Assembly (NCBI GenBank): GCA_902727915.1 | Contig: CACVAU010000064.1 | Coordinates: forward strand, 24,736 to 88,735 | Source: an uncultured Sulfurovum sp. | GTDB lineage: Bacteria > Campylobacterota > Campylobacteria > Campylobacterales > Sulfurovaceae | Reading direction: 5' to 3' | DNA length: 64,000 nt | Shown: one piece after another, positions 26,000 to 34,925 of the stretch | Layout of the letters: each line of letters opens with the position of its first letter | Position numbering within the stretch: position 1 is the first letter of the stretch | Position numbers and translations under genes: made by a program | The notes under the pieces: model-generated | Told to the model about the DNA's origin: nothing | What the model saw: only the letters and a program-made list of their open reading frames with translations | Databases searched by the model: none

Positions 26000-28819
26000 A
26001 TGGTACTTAAAACACTTTTACAACCAGCACTCTATATCATGAGTAAGCTCTCTTTTAAAACTAAGATTATTACCTCCATTTTATTGCTCTTTATTCTCTT
26101 ACTATTACCTTCAAAAAAACTCTTTACCGAATATATTGAGAAGAATAATAGATATAATAAACAGTTAATTGGATTGCGTTATATTGAAGTTATTAATAGT
26201 TTTATAAAAACCGTACAAGTACACCGTACACTCTCTTTACAATATTTAGAAGAAAGTAAAAACAATGTTAAAGATAGTAATTGTTTACAAAACCTTCAAG
26301 AGAATGAAATTAGATTTCAAAATCAAAAAGAAACACTAATGGGATATGATGTAAAAAATTTTAACTTTTTAGGATCAAACCAAAGCTTTGCTAAAGCCAT
26401 AGCTTCTTACGATGTCATTACAGAAGATACCTTTGACAGAATTACTTCTATCTCGAGTGTGTTTAAAACACATGGAGAAATCATAAAAAAACTCATGAAT
26501 ACCATCACAGAAATAGCTAAATACAGTCAATTTACCTCTAATAAAGACAGAAGAATTAACTATATAGCCATTATGCTTCAAGAAAAACTACCCTATTTAA
26601 ATGATTTTACGAAACAATTAAGTGACACTTCTTTTAATACAATTAACACTGATAAAAAACTTAAAGCACAAAAACTTGTCTTATATTCCATTTCAACTGA
26701 TTTAAGTAGTTTAAGAATTTTTTTAGAGAACAATTATTTAATTTCTGATTTACCAAACTATCATGCGTTAGAAGGACAAATAACAGCTGTAACCCACAGA
26801 GTAAATCAACTACTCATTATGATTGACAACAGAATTATAAACAGTGACAAAGAAAACCTAGACAATGACTTTTTTTTAGAAAAAATAAATTCAACAATTG
26901 AAACAGAAGACATGCTTTATACTATGTTCTCCTATGCTTATAAAGATGCTATTAATGAACTAATGTCTAAGTCTAATAATAGTCTTTGGTCTTTACTCAC
27001 TTTATTTTTAGTCATTGTTTTAATTGCACTTTATATTTTTATTGCATTTTATTATTCTATTACAGGAAACCTCAAAAAACTTCAAACAGCTTCAGAGATG
27101 ATTGCAGAAGGCAATACCAACATAAAACTTAAAGTTGATAAATCAGATGAAATTGGAGATGCCCTTTTGGCTTTTAATACCATGAGTGAAAAACTCTCCG
27201 AAAACATTGCTTTTTTAGATGGGTATAAAACGGCCATCGATACCTCTAGTATTGTTTCAAAAACAGATACTAAAGGAATTATCACCTATGTTAACAAAAT
27301 GTTCTGCGAGGTATCAGGGTATACAAAAAATGAACTTATAGGACGTTCACATAATATCATACGTCATGAAGACAATTCCGTGGATATTTTTGAAAATATG
27401 TGGGAAACCATACAAGCTAAAAAAATTTGGAAAGGTATTTTAAAAAATAAAAATAAAGATGGTACAGCCTATATTGTTAATGCTACCATCCTACCTATTT
27501 TAGATTCTGATAACAACATTTTAGAGTACATAGGTGTTCGACATGACATTACAGAATTAGAAAAAAGTAAAGAGGAGATTAAAAAACAACGCACAGATCT
27601 CTTAACAAGTTTACCCAATAGAAATCAACTACTAGTCGATTTAAAAGTAGCTGTAAAACCCATTTTATTTTATTTAAACATCGATAATTTTTCAGGCTTT
27701 AATGATTTTTATGGTTCAGATATTGGAGACTCTGTTATTGTTAAGTTAGCTGATACTCTTAAAAAATTCAAAAGACTCGAAGCCTTCCAACTCTATCGAT
27801 TGCAAGGAGACCAATTTATTTTACTTTTTCAAGAGGAACAACTTTCCAATAAAAATTTTCATACCTTTTTTACAGAACTTTTTACTCATATCGAACAAAA
27901 TATTTCAAGCATCAATATTAAAAATCAAAACCGTATCAACATTTCCATCACAGGAGGAGTGGCAACGTACTATACCCATGACAACTATCAAAATTTGATT
28001 TTATATGCCAATATTGCACGAAAGAAAGCACAAGAGCAACAAAAGAAATTTTTAATTTTTGATCATACCATGCGTAAAAGTGAAGACTATGCACAAAATA
28101 TAGAGTGGATTAAAAAAATTAAAGAAGCCATAGATGAAAATCGTATTACCACCTACTATCAAGGTATTGTAGATAATAAAACAGAAAAAATTGTCAAATA
28201 TGAAACGCTTGTACGAATGCTAGATAATGAAGGCTTAACCGTCTCAACCCTTACACTTTTAGAAATTGCACAAAAAGCTAAACTATATCCTCAAATTACT
28301 AAAATTGTTGTTGCAAAAGCACTAAAAACATTCAAGAACATGAATGACATACAATTTTCCATTAATCTTACTATTGATGATATTCTTTCCGAAGACATTA
28401 CCCAATTTATTTATAAAAAACTGAACAATTATCCAAACTCACACAATATAATTTTTGAAATTACAGAATCAGAAGAAGTTTCTGATTATAAAATAATTAA
28501 TGACTTCATTGAGGAGGTACAAAAATATGGTTCAAAAATTGCCATTGATGACTTTGGTTCAGGCTATGCCAACTTTGAGCACATTATCAATATTAACGCT
28601 GACTTTATTAAAATAGATGGTAGCCTTATCAAAAATATTACCAAAGATAAAAATGCAGCCATTATTACCGAAGCCATTATTTCATTTTCTAAAAAACTTG
28701 GTAAAAAAACCATTACCGAATATGTCCATAATAAAGAAGTTTATGAAACGGTAAAAGCACTTGGAGCTGACTATTCACAAGGTTATTACTTTGGTGAACC
28801 CTCTCCAAATGTGATTTAA
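26000..28819 (+). CDS. Membrane PAS-GGDEF-EAL protein, probable c-di-GMP phosphodiesterase
   Basis: 939-aa inner-membrane sensor. Two membrane helices (about 22-42 and 328-350) flank a helical periplasmic domain, followed by HAMP (about 350-405), an Aer-like PAS (ITYVNKMFCEVSGYT, NIIRHED, KIWKG; about 420-525), GGDEF and EAL. The cyclase motif is degenerate (QGDQF instead of GGDEF), so synthesis is unlikely. The EAL residues persist: YETLVR, INLT, EITESE, DDFGSGY, FIKIDGS, TEYVH and SQGYYFGE. It therefore probably degrades c-di-GMP, with the GGDEF domain possibly sensing GTP. It is monocistronic. Confidence 0.9.
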   Translation: MVLKTLLQPALYIMSKLSFKTKIITSILLLFILLLLPSKKLFTEYIEKNNRYNKQLIGLRYIEVINSFIKTVQVHRTLSLQYLEESKNNVKDSNCLQNLQENEIRFQNQKETLMGYDVKNFNFLGSNQSFAKAIASYDVITEDTFDRITSISSVFKTHGEIIKKLMNTITEIAKYSQFTSNKDRRINYIAIMLQEKLPYLNDFTKQLSDTSFNTINTDKKLKAQKLVLYSISTDLSSLRIFLENNYLISDLPNYHALEGQITAVTHRVNQLLIMIDNRIINSDKENLDNDFFLEKINSTIETEDMLYTMFSYAYKDAINELMSKSNNSLWSLLTLFLVIVLIALYIFIAFYYSITGNLKKLQTASEMIAEGNTNIKLKVDKSDEIGDALLAFNTMSEKLSENIAFLDGYKTAIDTSSIVSKTDTKGIITYVNKMFCEVSGYTKNELIGRSHNIIRHEDNSVDIFENMWETIQAKKIWKGILKNKNKDGTAYIVNATILPILDSDNNILEYIGVRHDITELEKSKEEIKKQRTDLLTSLPNRNQLLVDLKVAVKPILFYLNIDNFSGFNDFYGSDIGDSVIVKLADTLKKFKRLEAFQLYRLQGDQFILLFQEEQLSNKNFHTFFTELFTHIEQNISSINIKNQNRINISITGGVATYYTHDNYQNLILYANIARKKAQEQQKKFLIFDHTMRKSEDYAQNIEWIKKIKEAIDENRITTYYQGIVDNKTEKIVKYETLVRMLDNEGLTVSTLTLLEIAQKAKLYPQITKIVVAKALKTFKNMNDIQFSINLTIDDILSEDITQFIYKKLNNYPNSHNIIFEITESEEVSDYKIINDFIEEVQKYGSKIAIDDFGSGYANFEHIININADFIKIDGSLIKNITKDKNAAIITEAIISFSKKLGKKTITEYVHNKEVYETVKALGADYSQGYYFGEPSPNVI

Positions 28820-28964
28820 TTTTACCAAATTATTATAATTTATTGATAATTGTTCTATAAGAATATTGCTAATTCAAGTAAAAATATCTCTTAACTATAA
28901 AAAACAACTTAAGTATTAATTTTTATTTCTACTCTAACTTTACTCTAAGTTAATTTAGAATACC

Positions 28965-28973
28965 TGTTATAAT
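28965..28973 (+). promoter_or_regulatory. Extended -10 box abutting the ATG at 28980
   Basis: TGTTATAAT is a perfect extended -10 that ends six bases before the ATG. Transcription would start at or next to the start codon, giving a leaderless mRNA. Two TACTCTAA copies (28930-28937 and 28941-28948), spaced 11 bases apart, lie upstream near the -35 region and could bind an activator. Confidence 0.55.
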
Positions 28974-28979
28974 TAGGGC

Positions 28980-29363
28980 ATGAAAACATTATTATTAACG
29001 CTAATTATATTATCAACTACGTCTTTAAATTCTGCTACTATTGAGGGGGTTAAACCCTCATACAATAAAGTTTATAGAACTGATAGACTTGGGGATTCTT
29101 ATTACTTTTTACTGTTAACTAAAGATGGAAAATACCATCATCTCTTTACAAACAAAACAGATAGCCTTTCACCTTCTGAATTAAAATCTTCTAAACTGTT
29201 AGAAATTTTGAAAAAAAAGCAATCTTGGGGAAAAGCTTTTCCTAAAAAAGGTACTTATACCATTAGTAAAGGTAAAATATACACTAAACTACTGTGGAAT
29301 CCCATCCAAATTCTTTCACCTCGTAAAATAAAATACTTAAATAAAATCTTTATTATTCAATAG
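28980..29363 (+). CDS. Small secreted protein, unknown function
   Basis: I do not recognise this 127-aa basic protein. Residues 1-19 form a signal peptide (MKTLLLTLIILSTTSLNSA), so it is probably periplasmic. The mature part is lysine- and tyrosine-rich with beta-type segments (DSYYFLLLTKDGKYHHLFTN; GTYTISKGKIYTKLLW). The start is fixed by the signal peptide; no proper ribosome-binding site precedes it, and the -10 box is only six bases away. It stands alone between the EAL gene and nadE. Confidence 0.6.
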   Translation: MKTLLLTLIILSTTSLNSATIEGVKPSYNKVYRTDRLGDSYYFLLLTKDGKYHHLFTNKTDSLSPSELKSSKLLEILKKKQSWGKAFPKKGTYTISKGKIYTKLLWNPIQILSPRKIKYLNKIFIIQ

Positions 29364-29378
29364 GCTAACCCAATTTTT

Positions 29379-29387
29379 TGTTACAAT
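29379..29387 (+). promoter_or_regulatory. Extended -10 promoter of nadE
   Basis: TGTTACAAT lies 28 bases before the ATG at 29416, with AAGGAT (29405-29410) as ribosome-binding site, a conventional arrangement compared with the leaderless-like genes nearby. Confidence 0.55.
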
Positions 29388-29415
29388 AAGCACCTATATT
29401 TTATAAGGATTATTG

Positions 29416-31305
29416 ATGCATGGATTTCACCGAATTGCTGCAGCTGTTAACAAAACCATTGTTGCCAACCCTAAAGAAAATGCCAACGAAGTTTTAAAAC
29501 TGCTTACAGAGGCCTACCAAAAACAAGTAGCTGTTATTGTATTTCCAGAACTCACCCTAACAAGCTATACAGCTTCTGACCTTTTTTTAAATCAAACCCT
29601 TATTCAAAAACAGTATGATGCCCTAGCTTCACTTCTGCTTGATGCCAAAGCCATCAACACTGTTGCCATTATAGGTTTTGCACTGCTTCATAACAACCGA
29701 CTCTACAATACAGCCATTGTTTTTCAAAATGGTGAAATTTTAGGAGTTGTTCCAAAATCTTACTTGCCTAACAAAAAAGAGTTTTATGAGAAACGTCAAT
29801 TTAATTCAGGCATTAACATTCAAAATGAAACCATTACTCTTTTTAACACACCCCTTCCTTTTGGTACAGATTTACTCTTTAAAGCCCAAAATGAGATTCT
29901 ATTTGGGGTAGAAATTTGTGAAGACCTTTGGACCATTACCCCACCTAGCAATCAAATGGCGATTAATGGAGCAAATCTTCTCTTTAATCTCTCTGCTAGT
30001 AATGAACTCATTGGAAAGGCTCACTACCGTGAAGAGTTGGTACGTACTCAAAGTGCAAGATGTATGTCAGCCTATGTTTACACCTCATCAGGCGTTGGAG
30101 AATCCACCACCGACACGGTGTATGGAGGTCAAGCACTCATTGCAGAATATGGCTCAACGCTTATTCAAAATGAACGCTTTAGGCTTACAAGCCATCTTAT
30201 CACAGCCGATTTAGATTTACAACGACTCAATTGGTTACGCATGAATGAGTCCAGCTATACCGATACTTCCATGACACCTTTTAGAACCATCTACCTCGAA
30301 GAAACCGTTACAATAAAAACCCTTCAACGCTTTGTATCCTCCACTCCTTTTGTGCCGTCTAAATTTCAAGAAAAACAAATCCGATGCGATGAGATAATTA
30401 ACATCCAAGCCCATGCCCTCATTAAACGAATGCAACATGCTCACATAGAAAAAGCCATCATTGGCATCTCTGGAGGACTTGACTCTACCCTTGCCCTACT
30501 CTCCACCCACAAAGCTTTTGAACTCATGCAATGGAAAACTCAAAATATTATTGCCATTACCATGCCTGGGTTTGGAACAACCAGCCGAACCAAAAACAAT
30601 GCCATAGAGCTTTGTCAAGCCTTAGAGGTAACGCTAAGAGAAGTAGACATTAGCAAACTAGCCCTTACCGAATTTGAAGCCATCGGGCATGAGGTTGAAG
30701 ACCTTTCCGTCACGTACGAAAATGTTCAAGCACGAGCCAGAACCAGTATACTTATGAACACGGCTAACCGTGAAGGTGGCTTGGTCATTGGTACAGGAGA
30801 TTTAAGTGAAATCGCCCTTGGTTGGTCTACTTACAATGGTGACCACATGAGCATGTATGCACTTAATTCTGGAATTCCTAAGACACTCATTCAGTACGTT
30901 ATCGAATCGTTTAAACAAAATGAGAAAATAGCCCCTATTATTGACGACATTTTAGCCACACCCATAAGCCCAGAACTGCTTCCTCATGACCAAGATAGCA
31001 TTGTTCAAGAGACCGAATCTATTATTGGGCCCTATGAACTGCATGACTTTTTTCTTTATCACTTTATAAAATATGGAGCAACCCCAAAAAAGATTCTCTT
31101 CTTAGCCAACCATGCTTTTGATAATTATGAGGAGGAGACCATCAAAAAATGGCTTAAAAAGTTTATTTGGCGTTTCTTTACCCAACAGTTCAAACGCTCA
31201 TGTATGCCCGATGGGCCCAAAGTAGGAAGTATCTCTCTTAGCCCAAGAGCCGACTGGAAAATGCCTTCAGATGCCGATGTTAAGATTTGGTTAGAAGCAC
31301 TTTAA
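29416..31305 (+). CDS. nadE: Glutamine-hydrolysing NAD+ synthase
   Basis: Final step of NAD synthesis, amidating nicotinate adenine dinucleotide with ammonia from glutamine. The two-domain form has 629 aa. The N-terminal nitrilase-like glutaminase (about 1-270) has Glu in VFPELTLTSY, Lys in PKSYLPN and Cys in VEICEDLW. The C-terminal synthetase (about 310-600) has the PP-loop GISGGLDST. ATG 29416 is preferred to the in-frame TTG three bases earlier, because AAGGAT is correctly spaced. The last 26 bases overlap the convergent YigZ gene. Confidence 0.94.
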   Translation: MHGFHRIAAAVNKTIVANPKENANEVLKLLTEAYQKQVAVIVFPELTLTSYTASDLFLNQTLIQKQYDALASLLLDAKAINTVAIIGFALLHNNRLYNTAIVFQNGEILGVVPKSYLPNKKEFYEKRQFNSGINIQNETITLFNTPLPFGTDLLFKAQNEILFGVEICEDLWTITPPSNQMAINGANLLFNLSASNELIGKAHYREELVRTQSARCMSAYVYTSSGVGESTTDTVYGGQALIAEYGSTLIQNERFRLTSHLITADLDLQRLNWLRMNESSYTDTSMTPFRTIYLEETVTIKTLQRFVSSTPFVPSKFQEKQIRCDEIINIQAHALIKRMQHAHIEKAIIGISGGLDSTLALLSTHKAFELMQWKTQNIIAITMPGFGTTSRTKNNAIELCQALEVTLREVDISKLALTEFEAIGHEVEDLSVTYENVQARARTSILMNTANREGGLVIGTGDLSEIALGWSTYNGDHMSMYALNSGIPKTLIQYVIESFKQNEKIAPIIDDILATPISPELLPHDQDSIVQETESIIGPYELHDFFLYHFIKYGATPKKILFLANHAFDNYEEETIKKWLKKFIWRFFTQQFKRSCMPDGPKVGSISLSPRADWKMPSDADVKIWLEAL

Positions 31306-31843
31306 GCTCTTCTAACTTTTCTTTGGAAGCTTTAATCTTCCACGCGACTTTGTCCCCTAAAAAATCTCGTTCAACCTGAAAAATCTCTAATTTATTCAGA
31401 AGGTACTCACGTTTTTGAACGTCTGAATAAGAGGTATCAAAACCATAAACAAACTCTTTTTCATACCTTATCCTATCGGACAATGACACCACCTCTTTGA
31501 CAGCCGAGGCATAGGCTCTTGCCATGCCACCAATGCCCAATTTTGTTCCTCCAAAATAACGAACAATTAGCACAGCCACATTGATAAGCTCTTCTCCTCT
31601 AAGTACATTGAGCGATGGTACACCAGCTGCTCCTTTGGGTTCTTCATCATCTGAAAAATTTTCAACTATTTGGTCAAACTCATTGAGATAACGTAAAGCA
31701 TAAACCACATGTCGTGCTTTTGGGTGTTGGGCTTTTAGCTTCTCTTGTAACCCTTCATACTCACTTATAGGCACTAAATGGGCAATGAATTTTGATTTTT
31801 TAACCTCATAGTTTCCAACAAAAGCATTTTCTATCGTTTGCAT
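31280..31843 (-). CDS. YigZ/IMPACT-family protein
   Basis: 187-aa protein of the YigZ (UPF0029/IMPACT) family, linked to translation regulation but without a settled bacterial function. The signature is visible: KKSKFIAHLVPIS, then KARHVVYALRY, SDDEEPKGAAGVP and VRYFGGTKLGIGGMARAY. A ferredoxin-like C-terminal domain follows. It is coupled to hemH by a TAATG overlap (start at 31843) and overlaps the nadE 3' end by 26 bases in convergent orientation. Confidence 0.9.
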   Translation of the reverse strand: MQTIENAFVGNYEVKKSKFIAHLVPISEYEGLQEKLKAQHPKARHVVYALRYLNEFDQIVENFSDDEEPKGAAGVPSLNVLRGEELINVAVLIVRYFGGTKLGIGGMARAYASAVKEVVSLSDRIRYEKEFVYGFDTSYSDVQKREYLLNKLEIFQVERDFLGDKVAWKIKASKEKLEELKVLLTKS

Positions 31844-32784
31844 TAAAGGGCATTGACCTTTTTAACAATAAAATCTATAAACGCATCATCATCATTAAAA
31901 CATTTTGCCACTCTATAGTCATCATACTTAATTTTATCAGCTATTTCTCGGTGTTCAATATCAAGTTCATAGACCGTTTCAGAGTTGTCAATGGTAAAAG
32001 CCAAAGGATAAATCAGCACTTTTCGGTGGTAAGGATTACGCAATACATCCACCAAATTTGGCTCTAACCATGCAGCAGAACCTACTTTTGACTGGTAGAC
32101 CAACTTAATGTTGTTAAACTTAATACCACGTTCATGAAAATAGATACGCAGTGCTGAAACATTGCCCTCTACTTGGTTCTGATAGGGGTCACCAGCTTTT
32201 ATGATGCTCATGGGCAATCCATGTGCTGAAAGCAACAAATCATACTCTTGGGTATCTTTATCCCCAAAAGCTTCCATAATTTTATTGGCACACATCTCAA
32301 TGTACTCAAAATCATCATAATAAGGGTCAATCACCGTAATCTTCGGTGCATACGCCAATGCTTCACAACGTGCTTCTATGTCTTCTAATGAAGAAAGTGT
32401 TGTGGTAGTAGAGTATTGTGGATACATCGGAAATAACACCAACTCTTCAACCCCATCTTTTTGAAACTGTATTAACGCATCCGTCGCAAAAGGAGGCACA
32501 TAACGCATGGCAGGAGCAACTTTCATCTCAAGCTTGGCATTGAGCTTTTCTACAACTTGATAGGTCAAAGCAGGTAGAGGCGATTTCCCCCCTAAATGTT
32601 CCATGAAATTCTCTTTCACTTCATCAATACGATTGAGAATAATAATTTCTCTAATCAACGCGCGTGTGTATCGGTCCATGGTCAAAATATTTTTATCAGA
32701 AAACATGTTATGTAAAAACATTTGAACTTCATCGACGTTATTGGGACCACCCATATTTAGTAGTAATAGTGCTTTTTTATTCAT
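31843..32784 (-). CDS. hemH: Ferrochelatase
   Basis: Inserts iron into protoporphyrin IX (or coproporphyrin III), ending heme synthesis. At 313 aa it has family length. Recognisable segments are ALLLLNMGGPN at the N-terminus, MRYVPPF, LFPMYPQYSTTT, the LLSAHGLPMSI loop with the metal-binding His, QSKVGSAAWLEP, and the Glu-rich FTIDNSETVYELDIEH helix. No ribosome-binding site precedes the ATG; an extended -10 lies six bases upstream, so it may be made from a leaderless mRNA as well as by readthrough from the radical-SAM gene. Confidence 0.94.
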   Translation of the reverse strand: MNKKALLLLNMGGPNNVDEVQMFLHNMFSDKNILTMDRYTRALIREIIILNRIDEVKENFMEHLGGKSPLPALTYQVVEKLNAKLEMKVAPAMRYVPPFATDALIQFQKDGVEELVLFPMYPQYSTTTTLSSLEDIEARCEALAYAPKITVIDPYYDDFEYIEMCANKIMEAFGDKDTQEYDLLLSAHGLPMSIIKAGDPYQNQVEGNVSALRIYFHERGIKFNNIKLVYQSKVGSAAWLEPNLVDVLRNPYHRKVLIYPLAFTIDNSETVYELDIEHREIADKIKYDDYRVAKCFNDDDAFIDFIVKKVNAL

Positions 32785-32790
32785 AAAAGT

Positions 32791-32799
32791 ATTCTAGCA
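32791..32799 (-). promoter_or_regulatory. Extended -10 box abutting the hemH ATG
   Basis: On the minus strand TGCTAGAAT ends six bases before the ATG at 32784 (spacer ACTTTT). Transcription starting from it would begin at the start codon. It occupies the 18-base gap after the radical-SAM gene. Confidence 0.45.
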
Positions 32800-32802
32800 G
32801 TT

Positions 32803-33669
32803 TTACTTAAACCTATCTTTATACGAACACTTCAAACACATCTCTTCGCTACACTCTCCGACTTTAAAGCCCTCTCTCATATCTGTAGCACGTTTTTCAT
32901 GGAGTATCTCTTTTAGAGATGCTTCTTTTACATTGCCCAATTTCATAACAGCCTCATTGTCTAAACAGCAGGGAATCACATCGCCATTGGCCAAAATACC
33001 TATATGAGAACTTAACCCTTGGCAAGTTCCGTGACCATAATTTTTATTTTTAAGTGAAGGCCATTCAAAATAGTTGTCAAAATGTAGAAGTACCTTATTG
33101 TCTAAACGAATGCTTTTTTTCTCTTTAGGATTTAAAGTTTTTAAATCTAGCTTTACAGAAAATGCTTCTTCTAAGATATCAAAAAGTTCTCTGTTAAACT
33201 TCTCTTCTGACATTGCTTCATCTAAATTCCACATGCGTAAATTTATAAACAGCTCTTTTTCTTGTTCTATTTTTTCATGACAAAGCTTTAAAATGGGTTG
33301 CATGTACTGTTCAAAACTGATGCTCGTATCATTTTTATTAAAAGCATTCAGTGACACATTTATCTGTTTGACAGCTGGATGGAACAGGGTTTCAAAAGAG
33401 TGTTTTTTCATAAAATAACCCGAAGTGGTTAACATGGCTTTGAGTTTATGCTTATGAATAATATCTAAATACTTACTTAAGTTTGGTAACGTCAAAGGGT
33501 CTCCCACCACATGACAAGCTATCTCTTTGGTAAAAGCTTTTGCCTCTGCAACAATGGACTCAAAAAATTCTAAATCCATCGTGGTATTAGGTAGCTCTTT
33601 GGTTGGACAAAAGGAACAACGAAGTCCACAAACATTGGTAAGTTCTAGGTAAATACGGTAAAATTTCAT
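32803..33669 (-). CDS. Radical SAM/SPASM-domain protein
   Basis: 288-aa radical SAM enzyme. The [4Fe-4S] motif CGLRCSFC is at residues 14-21 (CxxxCxxC) right after the N-terminal beta strand. A SPASM-type C-terminal region has further cysteines (GTCQGLS, IPCCLDN, GECSEEMCLKCSY) that could bind auxiliary clusters. The substrate is unknown; a SPASM domain often indicates peptide or protein modification, but no small substrate gene is evident. The start lies so close to the Cys motif that it is certain, yet it has no ribosome-binding site. It precedes hemH by 18 bases. Confidence 0.87.
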   Translation of the reverse strand: MKFYRIYLELTNVCGLRCSFCPTKELPNTTMDLEFFESIVAEAKAFTKEIACHVVGDPLTLPNLSKYLDIIHKHKLKAMLTTSGYFMKKHSFETLFHPAVKQINVSLNAFNKNDTSISFEQYMQPILKLCHEKIEQEKELFINLRMWNLDEAMSEEKFNRELFDILEEAFSVKLDLKTLNPKEKKSIRLDNKVLLHFDNYFEWPSLKNKNYGHGTCQGLSSHIGILANGDVIPCCLDNEAVMKLGNVKEASLKEILHEKRATDMREGFKVGECSEEMCLKCSYKDRFK

Positions 33670-33674
33670 GCAAG

Positions 33675-33683
33675 ATTATAACA
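33675..33683 (-). promoter_or_regulatory. Extended -10 box abutting the radical-SAM ATG
   Basis: On the minus strand TGTTATAAT ends five bases before the ATG at 33669 (spacer CTTGC). It is identical to the box before 28980. No Shine-Dalgarno sequence fits, so a leaderless transcript is the simplest reading. Confidence 0.55.
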
Positions 33684-33764
33684 GAGTTAAGCCCAAAGTA
33701 AATGGGCTATTCTAAAATCTCTAACGAAGATTTAGATACAATATCATCAATAAAGGAAAGCCTG

Positions 33765-34211
33765 ATGTCTCATTTTTTGAAATACTTACTTTTTGGAATA
33801 ATACTCTTTTTTCTCTTCGCCTGTTTTGCTCCTGAAGAAGAGAAAACAGAAGTACTAAAAGTACCTGAGAAAATTACCATGCTTTTTGTAAGCCAACCCT
33901 CTTGCCCTTCTTGTGACAAACTTGAAGAGACAATGCAACTGGAAAAACCTCATAAGCTTATAAGTAACTATTTTTATTTCAAAAAAATCTACCTTGGAGA
34001 GCAACTTCCTGATGGTCTTATGCAACCTAATGGTACCCCTACCGTTTACTTTTTAGGTGCTGATGACGAAGTGTTAGTTGAACCCCTCATTGGTGAAAAA
34101 ACAGAAGCTGGACTGATGGAGTTTTTAGAAGATGCCCTGCTTGAATTTAAAATTGCTTATAAAGTAGATTTAGTAAAAGAAAGAGAAACAAACAATGCCA
34201 ATAAAATTTAA
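33765..34211 (+). CDS. Thioredoxin-fold lipoprotein
   Basis: 148-aa lipoprotein with a thioredoxin-like domain. The N-terminus MSHFLKYLLFGIILFFLFAC is a lipoprotein signal with Cys20 as lipid site. The redox motif CPSC lies in SQPSCPSCDKLEE, and NGTPTVYFLG provides the cis-Pro. It probably acts as a thiol oxidoreductase at the envelope. An open frame extends 21 codons upstream, but ATG 33765 is chosen because AAGGAAAG (33753-33760) precedes it and the signal peptide starts there. It overlaps the next gene by 17 bases. Confidence 0.8.
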   Translation: MSHFLKYLLFGIILFFLFACFAPEEEKTEVLKVPEKITMLFVSQPSCPSCDKLEETMQLEKPHKLISNYFYFKKIYLGEQLPDGLMQPNGTPTVYFLGADDEVLVEPLIGEKTEAGLMEFLEDALLEFKIAYKVDLVKERETNNANKI

Positions 34212-34923
34212 AAACCCTAGCCTACTCCTTTTAATCTTTTTAACTTTTGTGGCTTGTTCTGACAGTGAAGCTAACAATGTTATTGCCAAAATTCCAGAAG
34301 CCTCAGGTATTTCATTTTGCGAAGACTCAAACACACTGGTTGTTGCCAACGATGAAGGAACTTTTTACGAACTCTCTTTGACAGGTAAAATAATTTTTGA
34401 ACATAAACTTGGGAAATACGACCTAGAAGGTGTGGTGTGTGAAGCCGAAGAATTTATTTTTGCTGTAGAAGATGGTGCAATACTTAAAGTCAATCGTAAA
34501 ACATTAAAGAGTAAAAAACTAAAGCTCAAAGGCAAAGATTTTAAACTCTCCAAAAAAGCTGGTATTGAAGGTATTGCTAAAATTGATGATGTTTATTATC
34601 TCTCTATTCAAGCTAAAAAAAAGAAAGACTCTAAATTATTAATCGTTAAAAGAGGAGCAAACTACGCCAAAGTTATCAAAACAATTGAGCATGGTATTAT
34701 TGACTCTGCTGGTTTAGAATTTCATGAAAAAAAGTTTTATGTAGTTTCAGACAATAAAGATAAACTTTATATCTATGATTTAAAAAGAGAAAAAATTCTT
34801 AAAAAAATTAAACTGCCAAAATTTGCACAAGAAGGAATCACTTTTGACAATAAAGGCAATGTTTATTTTGCAGATGATGATGGTGCTGTTTTAAAGTACA
34901 CAAAGAAAGAACTTAAACTTTAA
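34195..34923 (+). CDS. SdiA-regulated-like beta-propeller lipoprotein
   Basis: 242-aa lipoprotein (lipobox TFVAC near residue 21). The mature part consists of repeated beta segments typical of the SdiA-regulated/YjiK propeller family: EASGISFCEDSNTLVVANDEG, YDLEGVVCEAEEFIFAVEDG, AGIEGIAKIDDVYYLSIQAK and FAQEGITFDNKGNVYFADDDG, each with the 'EG/SG' turn. The function is unknown; the fold may bind sugars, phosphate esters or proteins in the periplasm. It is translationally coupled to the thioredoxin-fold lipoprotein. Confidence 0.78.
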   Translation: MPIKFKNPSLLLLIFLTFVACSDSEANNVIAKIPEASGISFCEDSNTLVVANDEGTFYELSLTGKIIFEHKLGKYDLEGVVCEAEEFIFAVEDGAILKVNRKTLKSKKLKLKGKDFKLSKKAGIEGIAKIDDVYYLSIQAKKKKDSKLLIVKRGANYAKVIKTIEHGIIDSAGLEFHEKKFYVVSDNKDKLYIYDLKREKILKKIKLPKFAQEGITFDNKGNVYFADDDGAVLKYTKKELKL

Positions 34924-34925
34924 CC

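Noticed and set aside
28820..28979. CRISPR-like or iteron repeats
   Set aside because: Only one pair of 8-base repeats is present, with no regular array.
31280..31305. Overlap of nadE and the YigZ gene as a sign of frameshift
   Set aside because: Both proteins have normal family length and C-termini; it is a simple convergent overlap.
33702..33764. Upstream extension of the thioredoxin-fold lipoprotein
   Set aside because: The extension would bury the signal peptide; AAGGAAAG before ATG 33765 and the lipobox position support the shorter start.
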